Assembly (NCBI RefSeq): GCF_019279795.1
Contig: NC_056749.1
Coordinates: forward strand, 575,480,244 to 575,544,243
Source: Protopterus annectens
Taxonomy: Eukaryota; Chordata; Ceratodontiformes; Protopteridae
Length of the DNA: 64,000 nucleotides
Reading direction: 5' to 3'
Position numbers and translations under genes: made by a program. Below the pieces are notes generated by a model that did not search any database, was not told the origin of the DNA, and was given only the letters and a program-made list of their open reading frames with translations. Each line of letters begins with the position of its first letter. Positions within the stretch are counted from its first letter, which is position 1. Shown piece by piece: positions 24,215 through 35,724 of this stretch.

Positions 24215-26060
24215 ATTGTTTGCATTCCTAAGGAAATGAGTGTTACTTCATGTTTTCTCTAAATAAAAGTTCCAAAGGCCACCCCTTTGTCTGGCTTTAA
24301 ATTTATCAATCACCGTATATCTAACGTTTGGCCAGGAAACTGTAGCACGTGTTTCGCAAGGACATTACTCTCACTTCCCTTCTTAATATTGTAGTCATGT
24401 TCGTATATCTTATCCCTTAGCCAATGTTCAGTTTTACCCATGTAAAAATATGGGCAATCCTGACACAAGGTTAAGTATACAACCCCTTTTGCATTACAGT
24501 CAAACTTCTGCGATAATCTGTACTCAGCTTCTCCAATCCTAAATCCACTTCCTGTATTAATCTTTTTACAGCAAGGACATCTCCTACATTTCATTATTTG
24601 TGGCATGGGATTCCTTTCCTTTATATTTACATTTTCTAAAATGGACTTAAAATTCAAACCCCCTTGAAATACTATCTTGGGTATAGTTCTTATCTTATTC
24701 TTGACCAACCTATCATCTGTCATGATAGACCCAATTTTTATTTGATATCCATTTTATCACTTTGTGGTCATTACTGAATGTAGTAATAAAATTCATGGAG
24801 AAATTAATATCACCAGATTTTTCTTCAACCCTTCCCCTTGACACCCCTGGATTAGTCATTCCCATGTTAGATTCTTTACCTAGTGTAGGATAAAAGTACC
24901 CACAAGATCTTTTGTTAGTTACGTCAGTCACAAGTTCATGCAGGAGTTTCAGTGGGTAACCCCTCACCTCAAACATCCCCACAAATTGTTCGTGTTCCTG
25001 CTTAAAATGCTCGTCCAAGGAGACCATCCTGACCACCCTGACAAGCTGTCCCTTGACTATGGATCTTTTTTGGTGGTACGGATGGGATCTAGAATAGTGA
25101 AGGAATGTATTTGAATAAGTACTTTCCTAAAAATTCTGGAAATATATCTGTTATTACGCTTATATTTTTCCAAAAGGACATCCAAATAAGCTAAGCCCTC
25201 TGTACTTAAATCATGTGTAAATCTCAAGAAATCAGTTGTTCTAGTAAAATATTGCATGAAATTGTTGAAATTTTCTTTGCTTCCTTCCTAAACGATAAAT
25301 ATATCGTCCAGGTAGTGTAAATATATCCTTATGTTTTCTTGTATTCACTATTAAAAATACAGTTATTCTCCCATTGAGCAATAACCAAGTTAGCAAAAAC
25401 AGCCCCAGTTGGGGACCCCATTTCTACTCCACTTTTTTTGTAAATAATAATTCCCCTCAAAATATTTAAAATTCTTAAGTACTATTTCAAGGATGTCATC
25501 ATACAAATTAATCAGATCTTGTTGCACCAAAAATGGGTTGCCCATTATATGCCAAGGATTTGGGGAATCACGGTATATACATCCTTCACATCTATTGTGG
25601 CTAACTGATGATTGGGGTTGTATTCCAACCTATTTCCAGGAATCCCGAGGAATCTCTGCAAATTTACCCTACAGTTTCTGAATAGGTCTTAAGCTTGGCA
25701 TCCAAAAACTTGGTGCAAGGGGATGTTAAAGAGCTCCTACTATCAACAATGGGGTGCATTGGTGGGTCCACCAAATTTTTATGTACTTTGGGAACCCCAA
25801 AGATAGCTGGCATTATAGGAGATGTCATATTAAAATAATTAAACATTTCAATAGAAATATATTGCTCTATAAACACATACACTCTCCTATAGGCACCATT
25901 CACCTGTTTTTTAGAAACCATTTAGTATCTGTCAGTTTGCAAAATGTTCAACATCCTATTTTTATAGTCATGCAGGTCCATAATAACCGAACCTCCCCTC
26001 TCTATAAACATATCTTTTAGTTGTACATACACTCCCATTCTATAAACTTATGTTTTAGTT
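24215..26060 (-). mobile_element. Penelope-like retroelement, family P1 (RT and GIY-YIG endonuclease)
   Basis: On the minus strand the order is RT fingers (IFGVPKVHKNLVDPPMHPIV near 25800), palm (GVPTGAVFANLVIAQWE and a YLDD-like block near 25400-25300), thumb (TRTTDFLRFTHDLSTEGLAY then LDVLLEKYKRNNRYISR near 25250-25100), linker, a Cys-rich CRRCPCCKK block, then VVYLTLCQDCPYFYMGKTEH and LRDKIYEHDYNIKKG. The last part is the GIY-YIG nuclease of Penelope-like elements, in which the usual GIY...YIG reads VVY...YMG. The pieces lie in several frames, so the copy is inactive. An inverted counterpart lies at 28801-29640. Confidence 0.82.
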
Positions 26061-26064
26061 GTAC

Positions 26065-26270
26065 ATACAGTTATCTTTGGGGTTCCCAAAATACATAAAA
26101 AGTGTGAGGGACCCAGCAATGCCCCCATTGTTGATGGTAGGAACTCTTTAACATCCCCTTACCCCAAGTTTTTGGATGCCAAACTCAAGTCATATTTACA
26201 AACTGAAGGGGAAATTTGCAGAGATTCCTGGGGATTCCTGTAATCTATCAAAAGGTTGGAACACAATTGT
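26065..26270 (+). mobile_element. Penelope-like family P1 fragment, opposite orientation
   Basis: The + strand reads VPKIHKKCEGPSNAPIVDGR, NSLTSPYPKFLDAKLKSYLQ and CRDSWGF. This is the fingers region of the P1 RT, seen in reverse at 25660-25900. It sits head-to-head with the minus-strand P1 copy. Confidence 0.8.
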
Positions 26271-28150
26271 AATAAAAGAAGAAATACAGCAACTCACACA
26301 GCAGAAGTTGTATAAAGCACCAAATACCAATGGGTAGTAATAAGCAGACAACAGTTTAATGAAAGTAAGTGATTTCACATTAAAAACAACAATGCTACGT
26401 CAGACCAACTAACAATACTATAAAAAGCTTCAATATAAAGCCATAAAACCCCTCCCATCAATAAAGTAACAATCATCTCCACAGTGATCTAAAGAAATTA
26501 ATTGTAATCAATGACCTGTATATGTAACTCACAAACATCCCTCTCTGCTGAGTCTCTCAAGCAGCTTGTCACACACTGACATCATCATCATCATGAGACC
26601 ACATCTGTATATAGATAAGGGTGTACAAAGCACAAAATAATCACATACCTATAAAAACATTTAATCTAATCCTCATATATGAATAAAAACAAAACAAAAT
26701 TAAAAAAATAATAATAAACTAATGAATTAAAGATTGTGCCTTTAGAGCTGATTTAAGGGAAAGCATTTCATTTAACCCAGGAGATCTATAAGACTGTAAC
26801 TCCAGGATCCAGCTTTGTACTCTACCCTCAGTTTTATTTCTCAAATCTCCACCTCTAATACCTAACTGAACTACCTCTAAAACAAAAAACTTAAAGGTAT
26901 GTTGTTGTCCCAAGGCAGAAACATGTGTAGCTAGAGCATTGCTAGTCTTATGTCTGATGTCTCTCAGATGTTCTAAAATCCTGTCCTTCAAACAACGGTT
27001 CATTTTGCCTATGTAAAAGGCATAACAACATTCACAGAAGGCGTAATATATCACATTCGCATTTTTATAGTCTGCGTAAAAGGAGAATTCAGTCTCATAT
27101 TGTAGAGTGGGATGTCTAAAACATATTTAGAATAAATAAATCTGCAAGCCTTACAGTTCAAGTAGGGACACGTACCACAGCATACAGAAGATAGGGATTG
27201 TGTTACATTTACAACTGTAACAAACTTTCCTCTTAAGAAATAGATTATTCCTGAGTCAAATCTCAGGTTTATTACCTATCAAATTAGTCAATTCAGGACA
27301 ACTCCGGAGAATACCCCAGTTTCCCCTCATTATGTCACAAACCAGATTAACATCATTAGAGTATGTACAAACATACTTAACTGATCTACCTTCTGCATGT
27401 TCTCTAGCTGTTATAGTTACAGGATCTAATTGACCTGAGAAAAGGAGTCTAGCTTTACTGGCTCTTTCAGACCTCACATTAGGTATGCAGGAGTCAATCT
27501 CTCTGGACGTGTAACCTGGTTTCAGGAATTCATCCTTTAATTCCTTCAGAGCCTGATCTAAAGAGTCTTCTTCTGTATGAAGATGCATAATTCAAAACAC
27601 CTACCCTCTAAACACATTCCTAGGAATGTACCTGGGGTGCATGCTGCTTTTATGTAGATAGGAATTTTTCTTGCATGACTTCGTCTATACACCCATTCTA
27701 AACCTACCCAACATATCTCTGGTGATTTATATATCTAAGAAATCTATAGATTCACAAGAAAAATTACTACTGAACCTCAAAAATTCAGTGGTACCTTGCA
27801 TAAACTCAATAAACTCCTGTAATAACTCACAGGTTCCTCTCCAGAGCAAAAAAAAATATCAACAAAGTGAACAATGTGTTTAGTAAACACATTGTTTCAT
27901 AATACCTTGTCATGCTCCCAATGTGCTAACACAAGGCTGGCATAGCTACTGCACAAGCAGTGCCCATACCTTCACCAACATTCTGTAAATAATACTGTTC
28001 ACCAAAGACAAAGGTATTGTTTTCCAAAACCAGCTCTAGAAGCATACAAATCAAATCAGCCTTCATATAAGAAAAATTAGCATGTTGTTGCAAAAAAAGT
28101 GTAACATATTCGATACTTATGGGAATCAGGAATAACAGTAAACAAAGAAG
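26271..28150 (-). mobile_element. Penelope-like retroelement, family P2 (RT part, GIY-YIG endonuclease and 3' UTR)
   Basis: On the minus strand, 28100-27600 keeps RT palm and thumb traces (GMGTACA, FWEHDK-like HWEHDK, TTEFLRFSSNFSCESIDFLD). The segment 27588-27256 holds a linker reading GYTSREIDSCIPNVRSE and GNWGILRSCPEL. Next, 27054-26719 reads MIYYAFCECCYAFYIGKMNR, LKDRILEHLRDIRHKTSNAL, and GGDLRNKTEGRVQSWILELQ, a GIY-YIG nuclease and its conserved C-terminal extension. About 450 bp of 3' UTR follow. The sequence differs clearly from P1, so it is a second family. Frames are broken in several places. Confidence 0.8.
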
Positions 28151-28800
28151 GAATATTTAACGTGAGGTGGAGATTTTAGAAATAAAACTGAAACTAGAGA
28201 ACAAAGCTGAATCCTAGACTTACGGTCTTATAGATCTCCTGGGTTAAATTAAATGCGTTCTCTTAAACCAGCTCTAAAGGCACAATCTTTAATTCATTAG
28301 TTTATTATTATTTTTTTAATTTTATTTTGTTTTTATTCATATATGAGGGTTAGATGAAATGTTTTTATATGTATGTGATTTATTATTTTGTGCTTTGTAT
28401 ACCCTTATCTATATATACATGTGGTTTCATGATGATAATGTCATCAGTGTGTGAAAAGCTGGTTGAGAGACTCAGCAGAGAGGGAGATGTTTGTGAGTTA
28501 AATACACAGGTAATTTATTTTAATGAATTTCTTTAGATCACTGTGAATATGATTACTTTATTGATGGGAAGGGTTTTATGGCTTTATATTGAAGTTTTTT
28601 GTAGTATTGTTAGTTGGTCTGATGAAGCATTGTTGTTTTAATGTGAAAGTGCTTACTTTCATTAAACTGTTGTCTGCTTATTACTACCTGTTGGTATTTG
28701 ATGCTTTATACAACCTCTGCTGTGCGAGTCGCTGCATTTCTTCTTTTATTACACGTGTATTCTGGTTTGTGAATTCCAGCGACATTACCTGATGCTTTAC
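28151..28800 (+). mobile_element. Penelope-like family P2, 3' end and UTR, inverted copy
   Basis: The + strand reads GGDFRNKTE, LRSYRSPGLN and LKPALKAQSLIH. This is the C-terminus of the P2 endonuclease ORF, followed by the same UTR as 26271-26790 in reverse complement. The match continues to TCTTCTTTTATTACA near 28740. It contains a hammerhead-like CTGATGAAG...GAAA segment at 28618-28653. Confidence 0.82.
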
Positions 28801-29640
28801 TTTCATTTTGAGGTTTGAATACAACCCCAGTCATAAGGTAGCAAAAATAGATGTGAAGGATTTATACACCATGATTCCCCAAACCCTCGGCATACAACGG
28901 GTAGCCAATTGTTTTGGTGGAAAAAGATCAGATTAACTTGTACGAAGACATCATCGAAATAGTACTTAATAACAATTTTTTTATATTTTGAGGGGAATTA
29001 TTATTTACAAAAAAGTGGAGTAGCAATAGGGTCTTCATGTGGGCCTGTTTTTGCTAACTTGGTTATGGCTCAATGGGAGCATAAATTTATTTTTTAATAG
29101 TAAATATAAGAAAAACAGGATGTATTTCTGCTGCCTGGATGATATATTTATTGTTTTGGAAAGAAGCAAAGAATACTTCAACAATTTCATGCAAAACGTT
29201 AATGGAACAACCAATTTCTTGAGATTTGCACATGATTTAAATTTACTTTATTTAGAGAAAAAGGTGCTTATGTGGCAGTTACAACTAAACGCCTGTAGCT
29301 GGCCTGGACTAAATGATTATTGTTCCATCTATTGCCTTTTAAGGATTAAAGGCGTAATAGATATATTTCCAGAAGTTTTAGGAAAAGTACTTATTCAAAT
29401 ACATTCCTTCACTATTCTAGCTCCCATCCATACCACCAAAAGAAATTCACAGTCAAGGGACAGCTTGTCAGGGTGGCCAGGATGGTCTCCTTGGACAAGC
29501 ATTTTAAGCAGGAATGTGAACAGTTGGTGGGGAAATTTGAGATTAGGGGTTACCCACTGAAACTTCTGCATGAACCTATGACTGAAGTAACTAACAAAAG
29601 GTCTTTTGGGTACTTTTACCCTATACTAGGTGAAGAAACT
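28801..29640 (+). mobile_element. Penelope-like family P1, RT part, inverted copy
   Basis: The + strand reads IDVKDLYTMIPQTLGIQRV near 28849, then palm residues and NFLRFAHDL near 29217. It ends with MVSLDKHFKQECEQLVGKFE and IRGYPLKLLHEPMTEVTNKR. The same segments run in reverse complement across 24870-25700. The endonuclease end is missing: the copy stops near 29640. Multiple stops are present. Confidence 0.8.
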
Positions 29641-29738
29641 TGTTATAAATATTCAGCGTATACTATTTAAGCAATAGCCCACACCTGGCTGTGGGTAGTG
29701 CTGGATTTACCCACGGTTGGCGTGGTTTGGTCACAAGG

Positions 29739-29848
29739 GCGAAGCTTTTTAAAGCTCTGTTGCTTTTTAAAAGGTGTCTCTCTATGTTAAAAGAGTTTAA
29801 CATAGTAAGATAGCTTTAAAAAAGCAAAGGAGGTCTTCCTTTCTTCGC
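29739..29848. repeat. Nested palindrome (long imperfect hairpin)
   Basis: Three nested pairings share a centre near 29793. They are CTATGTTAAA/TTTAACATAG (29782-29791 with 29796-29805), GCTTTTTAAA/TTTAAAAAAGC (29762-29771 with 29815-29825) and GCGAAG/CTTCGC (29739-29744 with 29843-29848). It lies between the Penelope block and the gypsy pol and belongs to neither in any way I can show. Confidence 0.7.
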
Positions 29849-32800
29849 ACATTTGCAGCTAGGACTGGTGAGGTGGTTACTTCAGGGAGGGAGCTACTCT
29901 GCAGTAGGGAGACTGAAGGTGATTCACAGCTGCTTGTGGGTACTGATGTTCCCTTGGACAGAGTGACTGCAAGGGCAGAGGTGAGTAGTAGTACCCAGGC
30001 TGACAGTGAGGCACAGCTGTCAGGGGATACCAGCCTTCCTATGGAAGGGGGGCTGGGAAGGTATACAAAGAGAGATTTGAGACAGGGTCAACTCTCAGAC
30101 ATTCGGCACCTGATTCTCAAGGGAAGGGAGAATCTGTATGCTGGAACAAAGGGTTACTATATGGAGAGTGGACCCCTGAGGGAGGGCTAGAAGGTGAGAG
30201 AATACAGCAGTTGGTATTGCCCAGAGCCTACTGTCTGGCACTTCCAGCCATAGCCCATGATATTCCTTTTGCAGGTCATATGGATATAAAACATACAAAG
30301 AGATGTATTATGCAGACCTTTAATTGGCCTGGGATTTCCAGAGATGTAACAGGGTACTGCAGGACCTGTGAGCAGTGCCAAAAGGTAGGTAAGGCAGGAG
30401 ACAAGGTGAAAGCTCCTTTGATGCCTTTACCTGTGATTGAGGAGCCATTTTAGAGGGTAGCTATGAATATTGTGGGCCCTCTGAGGACCCCAAGTTCCAC
30501 AGGAAAAAATTATATCCTAGTGGTAGTAGATTATGCTATAAGATACCCTGAGGCAGAAAAGTTGGAAAATGTTTTGTTACAGATTTTCAGCAGGGTAGGT
30601 TTCCCAAAAGAAATACTGACTGACAGAGGTGCTAATTTCATGTCAGACCTACTGGCTTGTTTGTGGAAGTACTGTGGGGTGAATCACCTAAAGGCCACCC
30701 CTACCTACCCCAGACTAATTCTCTTGTTGAGAGGTTAAATCTACATTCAAGTCCATGCTACAGGCATTTGCAGACCAGTTTAAGAGGGAGTGGGACAATA
30801 TTTGCCCGATCTGTTTGCTTACAGAAAGGTTCCCCATGAATTCACAGGTTTTTCACCCTTTGACTTGTTGTATGGGCATAGTGTGAGGGGGTCTCTAGAC
30901 TTAATTTGTGATTATTGGGAGGGTGAGTGTGAATCTCACTAGTAGTCTGTTGTGGCATATGTCCTAAACCTCAGGACAAGGCTCAGGGAACTCATGGGCT
31001 TGGCCCTGGAGAACCTGGCAAAAGCCCAACAGCAGAAAAAGGTCTGGTATGATAGGAATAAAGCTAGAGTATGCTGTAGGGCAGCAGGTAATTGTTCTCA
31101 TTCCTGTCAGACACAGCAGGTTGCAGGCAGCCTGGGAGGAACCCTACAAGGTGGTAAGAAAGGTCAGTGATGTTAACTACATGGTGGAACTGCTAGGTAG
31201 GAGGCAAGGGCACATATTGTACCATGTTAACATGATGAAACCTTACCATGATAGGGAGGCCCTTGTGCTGAGTATTTGCCGTGGATTGCAGGAGGAGTCT
31301 GAGGGAGATCTGGCGACCGATCTCTTCAGTGAGGCTCAGACTGACACCTCAGTGGAAGGGGTAGCAATGTCCCAGCAGCTATCTCCTACCCAGGTTTGAG
31401 AAATCTGAGCAGTGTTACAGTAGTTTGGGGACATGTTCACTGGGAAACCAGGGTGCACCCATCTGGTGCAGCACCAGGTGGATACAGGATCCCAATGGCC
31501 TATTAGACAGGCTCCTTACAGGGCACCTGAAAGAGTCAAACAGACTCTGAAGGAGGAGATACAGGAAATATTGGAACTAGGGGTAATTCAAGAGTCCAAT
31601 AGCCACTGGGCCTCCCCAGTGGTGCTGGTGCCAAAGAAAGATGGCAGCACCAGATTTTGTGTGGACTACAGAAAATTAAATAGTCACACAGAGTCAGATG
31701 CTTACCCCATGCGTAGAACAGATGAAGCCCTAGAACAGCTGTGTGGGGCTAAGTAACTTACCACCATTGATCTTACCAAGAGTTACTAGAGAGAGGTAAG
31801 CCTTTCTAACTCCTCCTGGCTTGTATGTTCACAAAGATGCCATTTGGGATGAAAAATGCCCCAGTGATTTTCCAGAGGCTAGTAGATCATATCCTAGCAA
31901 TAGCAGGAGAATTTGCCCTTGCTTACATAGATGATATTGCCATCTACAACCATTCCTGGCAAGAGCACCTTCAGCATGTCAGGGAGGTGCTGGACAGACT
32001 ACAGAGGGCAGAGTTGACCATTAAGCCCAGTAAATGTCAGGTGGGTATGGCAGAGGTCTCCTACCTGGGACATAGAGTGGGGAGTAGTAAGATCAGGCCA
32101 GAACCTGCCAAAGTAGAAGCCATTCAGGCATGGCTTGCACCTGTTACCAAAAAGCAGGTGAGGGCATTTTTAGGGACAACAGGGTGCTACGGAAAGTTTG
32201 TCTCCAGTTGTAGTACCATAGCTGTTCCCCTCACAGACCTGACAAAGAAAAACAGGCCAGATAAGATAGTGTGGACCATAGCATGTGAACAGGCATTCCA
32301 GAAGCTTAAAGAAGCTTTGGAAGAACCCCCTGTGTTAGCCAGTCCAGATTACGGCAAATAATTTGTTGTGCATTTGGATGCTTCGAACCATGGGGTGGGG
32401 GCTGTACTTAGCCAGATTTCTACAGAGTGAGAAGAGCACCCGGTGGTTTATCTCAGTCGTAGGCTCCAACCCAGGGTGGAATGCTATGCAGCTGTAGAAA
32501 AGGAATGTCTAGCCATAGCATGGGCACTGCAGAAACTTCAGCCTTATCTGTATGGAAGGAAATTCACTGTAGTTACAGATCACAACCCCCTAACTTGGTT
32601 ACATTGAGCCAGCCAGCACAATACCATGTTGCTAAGATGGAGCCTAGGGTTGCAAGCATATGATATGGCAGTGCAGCATCACAGTGGAGTTAGCAATGCC
32701 AACACAGATGTTCTCTCAAGACAGGGAATCGGGTAAGGTATACCCAGGTAGACTCAACTCTCTCAAGCAATGTTTCTCAAAGGTCACTTGATAAACTAGC

Positions 32801-33736
32801 TTGAGTTCTCAAGGAGGGATGAATTGTGAAGGCTGCCAGCCCATCTAGATAAAATTATGTAAATAACTGTAAATATTAATATGATCCACAGGCTTGTTTT
32901 ACAAATGTAAAGAGAACTATATGTTGTGATTAAACTATGTTGTACTGAACTTCAAAAATGTAACCACAGTGCACCCTGCTGGAAAAGAGCAGACGTGTTT
33001 AAGCAATATGCCAATGCAAATGTATGGTTTCATAGTAATGGTTGGGACATACAGAGTTAACTTGCAAACTCAGAAAATAAGTAAAGCATTTTATGACTGT
33101 GTGTGATCTCAAGCTGAGACAGGATGTCTGGGCAAGAGTTTCTTTCTGTTGTCTTAAGACAGAGATTAAACTAGATTTCACATGTAAAGTGTATTTTATT
33201 GCTCTGTGACTTCCTGACAGCTGCAGATCACAAAGAAATGTTAAATTTTAAGTTCTGTGAGCCTGGGAACTTGAGCAGAGATGACAAGAATTATGTAATC
33301 TGAAATGACTGAGCAGTAATGTGTATTATCAATTTAAAAACTATCTCAGAGAGAAAGAGAGAGCATTTTTTTGTTTTGTTCTGAAGCTGACAACAACTCA
33401 CCAGCACTTGCTTTGCTCTGTAAGTAAGACTTGGATCTTAGTATTTCTCTTAGAGATAGATAGGAATATAACCAGATTAGTGTAGATGTTTTCTATATTT
33501 GTCAGACTGTCCTACAATGTTGTTTTAAAGTATCTCCTGTGATTTCTGAACTCTTTATTGTCAATGTGTTGAACTAATGAATATTGTCTTATGTTTTTAT
33601 TATTTATTTTTAAAGATTTTTAAACCTTTTAACTGTGGCTGTTTTGTGTAGAGACATCTAAGCGCTTAGCGTACTTACATGTATTTGTTGATACTGTACA
33701 AGCCACTCCTAAATACCCTTCAAGTCTCAGTCACAC

Positions 33737-35262
33737 TTTCCTATTTTATTTTATTTATTTATTTATTTTATTTTACATTTGTTTACCAGGAAGGTCCGAC
33801 TGGACACAGGTCCGTTTTCAGCAGAGGCCCAGGGAGAAAAGCTCCACAAGTATTACATTACATTAGTTAACATTTGCACGATACAAAAATATTCATGCAC
33901 AAAGCTCCACAAGTATTACATTACATTAGTAACATTCACAATGTACAAGTTATTCATATACAAAGTACACTATGTTATTTGAATGCAGTTACAAACAATA
34001 GATTGAAATGAGTATCTGGTAGAATTTGAGCAAATGGAGTACGATAGTAGAGAATACTTTACTTTCTAGCATTGTGTCAGTAAACTATTAGAGGTTGAGA
34101 ACCATGGTAGTATTCATTATTTGGGAGAGTATTAATAGCAGTGAGTAGATTTGGTCTAGCCTGGGAGAAGACATGAACATAGCCAGTTTTGCATAAAGTG
34201 GGATTTGATGTTTTTTTTGAAGAGGTAAGGTGAGGATGTTGAGGTTAGGTGATCGGGTAGGAGGGTCCAGGTATTTGCAATGCAGCAGGCAAAGAGTGAT
34301 TTGCCAGCATCATTTTTGTGCTTGGTGACACTTAAGTGGATCGGTGTGTTGATCTTAGGTTTCTGAAGGGTGTGTAGGGTTGAATTAATTGTTGCAAGGC
34401 AGGTGTTTTCAGAGGAAGGTAGAAGAGCTTATGGACAGTGGTAAGTTGGTTGAGTAGGAGGATTTGAGGTAACTTAAGCCAGTTGAGTTGTCTAAGGGAT
34501 TGGAAGTGTTGGGACCTATAAATGGCTTCATTAGCAAATTTGGCAATTTTGTTGTAACATGATTCAATTTTAGAGAGCTCTGTTTGTTGAAGGTCGGTAA
34601 AGAGTGGGGAAGCATAAAGAAGTATAGATAACAGATGGGTTCTAGCTATAGTAGATTTTGTGTGTCTGGTCATGTAGTTGTGGTTTCTATAAAGGAGTCC
34701 GATCTTTCTGTTGACTTTCTTGATTGTTTGAGAAATATGGATGTTGAATTTGAGTTTACTGTTAAGTTCTACTCCTAGGAGCTTAGTGTGTAGTGTTGGA
34801 GTGATATTAGTATTGTCTTTGGATATTATTGCAAAATTATTGTTTATGGGGGGAGATCTACTTGGACTGAAAACAATACATTTAGTTTTTTTTTGGATTA
34901 AGCAGTAGTTTGATGTTGGTGACCATTCTTCGGCTAGAGTAAAGCTGTTTTGGGTTATGATTTAAGTTTGTCGAGGGTGTGGGCTGCACATATTATAGTG
35001 GTATCATCTGCATATTGGACTATTGAGGCAGAGGGTAGGGATGATGCTATGTCATTAGTAAATAATGAGAATAGCAGTGGGCCAAGAATGGACCCTTGTG
35101 GGACACCAATGGTTACTGGAAGTAGGGGTGACAGGTGGTTTTCCCAAATAACAGCTTGTTGTTAGTTAGATAAGTAGCTACTGAACCAGGATAAGGTGGA
35201 AGAATTTATGTTAAAAGTGGCCAGTTTTTCTAGGAGTAAACTGTGGTGCACCAACATTACAT
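33737..35262 (-). mobile_element. LINE family 1 (CR1/L2-like), 5'-truncated, inside the Gmr1 LTR
   Basis: On the minus strand, the start keeps the RT block PQGSILGPLLFSLFTND and QYADDTTII (35130-34990). Then come LLGVELNSKLKFNIHISQ, RTHLLSILLYASPLFTDLQQ, CYNKIAKFANEAIYR and LRQLNWLKLPQ. It finishes with the family tail (AAACAAATGTAAAATAAAAT in sense). The insertion is younger than the LTR it splits. A 62-bp duplication of tail sequence lies at 33838-33960. Confidence 0.88.
33838..33960. repeat. Two tandem copies of a 62-bp unit in the LINE 3' UTR
   Basis: Both units begin AAAGCTCCACAAGTATTACA then TTACATTAGT and end near TATTCATRYAC. They differ at a handful of positions. Confidence 0.85.
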
Positions 35263-35724
35263 AGTAGAATTGGAAACCCTTTTTTAAGGGCCTTTAGAGT
35301 AGCTGATAAGAGTAGTTGGTGGCAGTGATTACTACGTTATAGCCTGGGCAGAAGGGGGCATAGCTAGTGAACCTGTGCCAGCCTTTCCCGGGAGTGTCTG
35401 TGTGTGTGTATAAATCAAATCTCACTGTGTTTATGTCAGCTACTTGGGCAGGGACACAAAGCACTGGTTGGACAGACAAGGTGCTGGAGGTTTTGGCTTG
35501 ACTACTCGGCTGAGATCTGAACCCTATAGCTATGCCAGTGGGGAGTCTTATTGGGGATCTGGAGAGACAGGGAGAAACCAGATCTAGACTGACTGTGATC
35601 TCTGTGTGCTCTTAAGGGAAATTGTGTGTGTACTTGTTATCTTTCCAATGTGCACCTCCCTTACTGGTTGTTAGTGGTGAGGATTGAGGCTCCCTTATTA
35701 CTGAGCCAGTACATGGGTGACACA

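Larger units (their letters stand above)
29860..35724 (+). mobile_element. Gmr1-like Ty3/gypsy fossil: integrase, RT, RNase H, 3' LTR
   Basis: The order of parts is integrase zinc-binding region (about 30210-30400, with spaced His residues and CRTCEQC), integrase core (about 30460-30750), integrase C-terminal part (about 30950-31300), reverse transcriptase (about 31430-32360, with KKDGSTRFCVDYRKLN and AYIDDIAIY), RNase H (about 32360-32700), then a purine-rich run and the 3' LTR at 32825. Integrase before RT is the order known for the Gmr1 group of deuterostome Ty3/gypsy elements; ordinary gypsy elements have it last. Gag, protease and the 5' LTR are not seen, so the left end is missing. The copy is broken, with roughly ten or more breaks. 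A LINE sits inside its 3' LTR. Solo LTRs of the same family are at 7983-9516 and 44782-46135. Confidence 0.87.
32825..35724 (+). repeat. 3' LTR of the Gmr1 fossil, interrupted by a LINE
   Basis: The LTR starts TGTGAAGGCTGCCAGCCC at 32825 and ends ATGGGTGACACA at 35724. Without the LINE at 33737-35262 it is about 1.37 kb, close to the 1.35 and 1.53 kb of the solo LTRs. The sequence resumes after the LINE with ACATTACATAGTAGAATT, matching ACATTACACAGTAGGATT at 8992 in the first solo LTR. Confidence 0.87.
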
